Assembly: GCA_900544615.1 (NCBI GenBank)
Contig: UQVS01000001.1
Coordinates: 1 to 64,000 of the forward strand
Reading direction: 5' to 3'
Origin: an uncultured Oscillibacter sp.
GTDB taxonomy: Bacteria > Bacillota > Clostridia > Oscillospirales > Oscillospiraceae
DNA length: 64,000 bases
The stretch's first letter is position 1. Each line of letters begins with the position of its first letter. Below, in pieces: positions 61,194 through 64,000 of the stretch. The translations under genes were made by a program, and so were the position numbers. A model generated the notes under the pieces. That model had not been told where the DNA came from, made no database searches, and was given only the letters and a program-made list of their open reading frames with translations.

Positions 61194-62357
61194 ATGATCT
61201 CATTTTTAGCGCGTTTTTTCTGCAAGCCGGAGGGCAGGACTCCCTCTCAGCTGCGGACTGCTTACGGTATTCTCTGCGGTGCGGTGGGGATCGGCCTGAA
61301 TCTACTGCTCTTTGCCGGGAAGTTCTTTGCCGGAACCCTCTCCGGCTCCATTGCCATCACAGCGGACGCATTCAACAACCTGTCCGACGCCGGTTCCTCC
61401 GTGGTGACGCTGCTGGGCTTCCGCATCGCCGCCAAAATGCCGGATCCAGACCACCCCTTCGGCCACGGCCGAGCGGAATATCTCTCCGGGCTGGCGGTCT
61501 CCATGCTGATCCTGCTGATGGGCGTGGAGCTGGCCAAGGAGTCCGTCGGGAAGATCCTGCACCCCACGCTGGTGGATTTCAGCTGGCTGGTGATTGGGAT
61601 TCTGGCGGTGTCCATCTGCGTGAAACTGTATATGGCAGTATACAACCGCTCCATCGGCAAACGGCTGAACGCCCCGGTTCTGCTGGCCGCTGCCACGGAC
61701 TCGCTCAGCGACTGCGTGTCCACCCTTGCCGTGTTGCTCGCCACACTGGTGGGGCATTTCTCCGGCATCGCCATTGACGGCTGGGTGGGTATTCTGGTGG
61801 CGCTGTTTATCCTCAAGGGCGGGATCGACGCCGCAAAGGATACCATCGATCCCCTGCTTGGCACGCCGCCTACGCCGGAATTCGTCAGGGAGGTGCAGGA
61901 GCTGGTGCTGGCGCACAGGGAAGTCTCCGGGATCCACGATCTGGTGGTACACGACTACGGCCCAGGCCGGGTGATGATCTCCCTCCATGCGGAGGTGCCT
62001 GCTTCCGGCAGCGTCATGGAACTGCATGACACCATTGACAACATTGAGCAGGAGCTGCATCGGAAGCTGGGCTGTGAGGCCGTGATTCACATGGATCCCA
62101 TTGTGGACGATGACGGCGCTACCGCTGCCGTCCGGGCGCAGGTGGAAGAACTGGTCAACTGTATCGACCCGGTTATGACCCTTCACGATTTTCGTATGGT
62201 TCCCGGCCCAACCCACACCAATCTGATTTTTGATGTTGCGGCCCCCTTCGGGTTCCGCCTCAGCGATCAGGAGATTGTCCGGCAGATCTGCGCTCTGGTG
62301 CAGTCGCTGGACAGCCGCTACAACGCCGTGGTCCACGTGGATCACATCTACAGCTGA
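61194..62357 (+). CDS. Cation diffusion facilitator (CDF) family metal transporter
   Basis: A 387-aa divalent metal efflux protein. Six membrane segments span about 20-215. Metal site motifs are AITADAFNNLSDAGSS (segment II), DPDHPFGHGRAEYLSG in the loop, and AAATDSLSDCVSTL (segment V). The cytoplasmic C-terminal ferredoxin-like domain has DLVVHDYGPGRVMISLHAEV and extends with an extra stretch ending in HVDHIYS. Zn, Mn or Fe could be the substrate. AAAGGGG precedes the start. Confidence 0.95.
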   Translation: MISFLARFFCKPEGRTPSQLRTAYGILCGAVGIGLNLLLFAGKFFAGTLSGSIAITADAFNNLSDAGSSVVTLLGFRIAAKMPDPDHPFGHGRAEYLSGLAVSMLILLMGVELAKESVGKILHPTLVDFSWLVIGILAVSICVKLYMAVYNRSIGKRLNAPVLLAAATDSLSDCVSTLAVLLATLVGHFSGIAIDGWVGILVALFILKGGIDAAKDTIDPLLGTPPTPEFVREVQELVLAHREVSGIHDLVVHDYGPGRVMISLHAEVPASGSVMELHDTIDNIEQELHRKLGCEAVIHMDPIVDDDGATAAVRAQVEELVNCIDPVMTLHDFRMVPGPTHTNLIFDVAAPFGFRLSDQEIVRQICALVQSLDSRYNAVVHVDHIYS

Positions 62358-62358
62358 C

Positions 62359-62390
62359 AAAACGGCGGCCCGGAAACGGGCCGTCGTTTC
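62359..62390 (+). terminator. Terminator of the CDF gene
   Basis: AACGGCGGCCCG and CGGGCCGTCGTT pair with a GAAA loop; the U-tract is short. Confidence 0.65.
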
Positions 62391-62484
62391 TGCTGCCGGA
62401 GGGAATTTGAACAGCTACAGGCCGCGCGGAGAACAGATTTTCCCGCTGTCTGCCCTGCAAATTGGAATTTTGCAAAAATGGCAC

Positions 62485-62513
62485 TTTACAATTTCCGAAA
62501 AGGTTGCTATAAT
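62485..62513 (+). promoter_or_regulatory. Strong tRNA promoter
   Basis: TTTACA and consensus TATAAT are 17 bases apart, 14 bases before the tRNA remnant. Confidence 0.8.
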
Positions 62514-62526
62514 AAAAAAGCTGTTT

Positions 62527-62576
62527 GGGCCCGTAGCTCAGTTGGGAGAGCAAGCTATCCGCAGAGCAGGCCCACC
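62527..62576 (+). pseudogene. Truncated tRNA remnant
   Basis: GGGCCCG followed by TAGCTCAGTTGGGAGAGCA is a complete tRNA acceptor 5' strand and D-arm. It is followed after 14 bases by CAGGCCC-ACC, which can close the acceptor stem with one mismatch and a 3' end of ACC(G). The normal T-arm and a proper anticodon arm are missing: the gene has lost about 25-30 bases. It lies directly behind the promoter that also serves the intact tRNA-Ala. Confidence 0.65.
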
Positions 62577-62629
62577 GCTTTTGGTATCTTGCATAATGCA
62601 AGACCTAAAATTGTATATTTCCACAATTT

Positions 62630-62705
62630 GGGGGCGTAGCTCAGCTGGGAGAGCGTACGGTTCGCATCCGTAAGGTCGAGAGTTCGATCCTCTTCGTCTC
62701 CACCA
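62630..62705 (+). tRNA. tRNA-Ala (anticodon CGC)
   Basis: A complete 76-base cloverleaf including encoded CCA. The acceptor GGGGGCG pairs with CGTCTCC, the D-stem is GCTC/GAGC, the anticodon stem TACGG/CCGTA encloses loop TTCGCAT with anticodon CGC, and the T-arm is GAGAG-TTCGATC-CTCTT. It reads GCG alanine codons, consistent with the GC-rich coding style of the genome. Confidence 0.93.
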
Positions 62706-62706
62706 C

Positions 62707-62744
62707 GTCGGAGCAAGCTTTATATTGCTTGCTCCGACTTTTTA
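62707..62744 (+). terminator. tRNA-Ala terminator
   Basis: GTCGGAGCAAGC and GCTTGCTCCGAC form a 12-bp stem followed by TTTTTA. Confidence 0.92.
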
Positions 62745-62763
62745 TACAAAAGTCAGTGTACGC

Positions 62764-62994
62764 TCATGCCGCTGCTTCTTCTTTCCAAACCACAACCTCT
62801 GTGCCAAGTACTTTGAGCGTAGCCCTGAAAGCAGCGGCGTCTGTCACTGTTGCGGCGTTACAAACAGAACTGCCACCCTGATGGGTGGCAGTTTTTATTT
62901 TGTGCGCTTCGGCCCGCTGTGCGAACCGCCCGCCTGCGGCGTTTTGCCTCCGTCCAGCTTTCGTCCGCTTTGAAATACGTCCCGGAATTAGGTT
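62764..62994 (-). other. Protein-like open frame without a start codon
   Basis: On the minus strand 76 codons are open from just after a TGA (62997-62995) to a TGA at 62766-62764. The translation reads like protein, e.g. KTATHQGGSSVCNAATVTD near the middle and VLGTEVVVWKEEAAA at the end, but there is no ATG and no ribosome binding site. The plus strand carries a terminator-like hairpin in the same place. It may be a multicopy intergenic element or a gene remnant. Together with the terminator it accounts for most of the 342-base gap before the GH3 gene. Confidence 0.4.
62868..62900 (+). terminator. Terminator-like hairpin with no assigned gene
   Basis: AACTGCCACCC and GGGTGGCAGTT form an 11-bp stem with a TGAT loop followed by TTTATTTT. 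No gene is recognised between it and the tRNA terminator 125 bases upstream, so a small RNA or a second terminator is possible. Confidence 0.65.
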
Positions 62995-63022
62995 TCAATT
63001 TTCCCCCGCTTTATGGTATACT
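62993..63022 (+). promoter_or_regulatory. Promoter of the GH3 lipoprotein gene
   Basis: TTTCAA and TATACT are 18 bases apart; the -10 box is good and the -35 box weak. Confidence 0.45.
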
Positions 63023-63047
63023 ATTGTCAATCTGACAGGAGGTGCCT

Positions 63048-64000
63048 ATGAAACGAATTTTGGCCGTGGTTTTGGCGGCGCTGACACTATTCTCTCTGAC
63101 AGAATGCGGGCAAACACCACCGAAACCGGTGACGCCGGATCAGCAGGTGGAACCCGCGCCCACTGTGCCTCAGGAGCCGGTACTGACGCCGGAGGAACAG
63201 GCAGAGCAGGAGCGGCTGGCGGCGGAACAGGCCCGCGAGAAACGTCTGCAAACCCTGCTGGACTCCATGACGCTGGAAGAAAAGGTGGGGCAGCTGTTTT
63301 TCGTCCGCTGCCCGGAAACCAATGCCGTAGAGGACATTTCCACCTATCATTTAGGGGGCTATCTGCTGTTCAGCCGGGATTTCAAGGACGGAGACAACTG
63401 GCTGACAAAGGAACAGTTTCTTGAAAAAATTCAGAGCTATCAGGACGCGGCGGAGATTCCCCTTTTCATCGGCAGCGACGAGGAGGGCGGCACCGTGACC
63501 CGTGCCAGCCGGAACCCCAACCTCTTCTCTGAAACCTTCAAATCTCCTCAGAAGCTGAACTACATCGGCGGCATTGAAGAAATTCTCCGGGATACGGACA
63601 CCCGAAGCCGGGAACTGCGGGCACTGGGGATCAACGTGAATTTCGCGCCGGTGTGCGACGTGTCCACCGACCCTAAGGATTTCATCTATGACCGGACGCT
63701 GGGGCAGGACGCAAACATGACGGCGGATTATGTGAGGCTGGTGGTGCCGGCCATGACGGAGGGCGGCACGCTGCCGGTGCTGAAGCACTTCCCCGGCTAC
63801 GGAAATAATGTGGATACCCACACCGGCATCGCCGTGGATCAGCGGCCCATGGAGACCTTCGAGAACTCCGACCTGCTGCCCTTTCAGGCGGGGATTGATG
63901 CGGGCGCGCCCTTTGTGCTGGTGAGCCATAACATCGTAACCTGCATGGATGCCGATCTCCCCGCATCTCTGTCTCCCGCTGTCCACAGGGTTCTGCGGGA
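63048..64000 (+). CDS. Glycoside hydrolase family 3 lipoprotein (NagZ-like), 3' end outside window
   Basis: The first 317 codons of an exported hydrolase, open to the window edge. A lipoprotein signal ends at FSLTEC (Cys about residue 20), then a Pro/Glu-rich linker. The GH3 domain starts LDSMTLEEKVGQLFFVRCPE (about 72) and has IGSDEEGGTVTR, RELRALGINVNFAPVCDV and the signature VLKHFPGYGNNVDTHTG (about 245-260). This matches beta-N-acetylglucosaminidases of the NagZ type that act on muropeptides or chitin-like oligomers. AGGAGG lies seven bases before the ATG. Confidence 0.92.
   Translation, partial: MKRILAVVLAALTLFSLTECGQTPPKPVTPDQQVEPAPTVPQEPVLTPEEQAEQERLAAEQAREKRLQTLLDSMTLEEKVGQLFFVRCPETNAVEDISTYHLGGYLLFSRDFKDGDNWLTKEQFLEKIQSYQDAAEIPLFIGSDEEGGTVTRASRNPNLFSETFKSPQKLNYIGGIEEILRDTDTRSRELRALGINVNFAPVCDVSTDPKDFIYDRTLGQDANMTADYVRLVVPAMTEGGTLPVLKHFPGYGNNVDTHTGIAVDQRPMETFENSDLLPFQAGIDAGAPFVLVSHNIVTCMDADLPASLSPAVHRVLR

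Overview
This is a GC-rich Gram-positive (Firmicutes) chromosome segment with strong G/C-ending codon bias. SepF, DivIVA, an LtaS-type phosphoglycerol transferase, an SLH-domain surface protein, CBS-type Mn pyrophosphatase, YtrA-type GntR regulation, EetA/EetB-like flavin export genes and the miaB-mutS-mutL-miaA-hfq order all fit an anaerobic Clostridia member, most likely Oscillospiraceae-like. The genus is inference. No rRNA operon, prophage, transposase or CRISPR array was seen. Most of the window is conserved core chromosome.

Layout. 1-3.2 kb (minus): an alpha/beta hydrolase, a COG2426 membrane protein, and a self-regulated GntR/ABC exporter operon with a clear palindromic operator. 3.3-8.0 kb (plus): rpsO-pnp with a long hairpin just before pnp, a CrtO-like acyltransferase, mnmE. 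8.1-10.1 kb: ApbE, NusG-domain-II and Gx transporter genes, resembling the fmnB-eetA-eetB part of extracellular electron transfer loci. 10.2-21.6 kb (plus): DUF1836 and degV, prmA, a BASS transporter, a Noc/ParB protein, a VanW protein, a Band 7 protein, an ECF S component, a glutaredoxin-like protein, a split chromate transporter, and an AgcS symporter. 21.6-24.1 kb (minus): thiI-cinA. 24.3-25.8 kb: an SLH surface protein. 25.9-31.3 kb (minus): lepA followed by a broken copy of its own 3' end, then an HTH-MBOAT-SGNH surface acylation operon. 31.4-45.1 kb (minus): HAD phosphatase, divIVA, sepF, ylmE, an HlyD-like adaptor, hfq, miaA, an oxidoreductase, mutL, a CPBP protease, mutS, miaB and a second oxidoreductase. 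45.2-50.2 kb (minus): an M23/LysM/G5 peptidase and a three-gene PF04392-type ABC importer. 50.3-53.2 kb (plus): M24 peptidase and pyrophosphatase. 53.3-57.9 kb: htpG, a zinc-ribbon membrane protein and the LTA synthase-like enzyme. 57.9-64 kb (plus): a cysteine synthase gene, a HAD phosphatase, a decayed K+ channel gene, a zinc-ribbon protein, a CDF transporter, a tRNA remnant plus tRNA-Ala(CGC), and the start of a GH3 lipoprotein.

The most interesting signals are two unannotated short ORFs that look like transcription-attenuation leader peptides. One (58005-58055) has three consecutive Cys codons. It lies almost at the predicted transcription start, is followed by competing RNA pairings and an intrinsic terminator, and precedes the cysteine synthase gene. 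The other (50156-50058, minus) has a good ribosome binding site and is rich in Tyr and Phe codons. It is followed by a terminator whose 5' arm can instead pair with the end of the leader ORF, and precedes the ABC importer. Together they suggest ribosome-mediated attenuation of amino-acid genes in this organism. This is inferred from sequence only.
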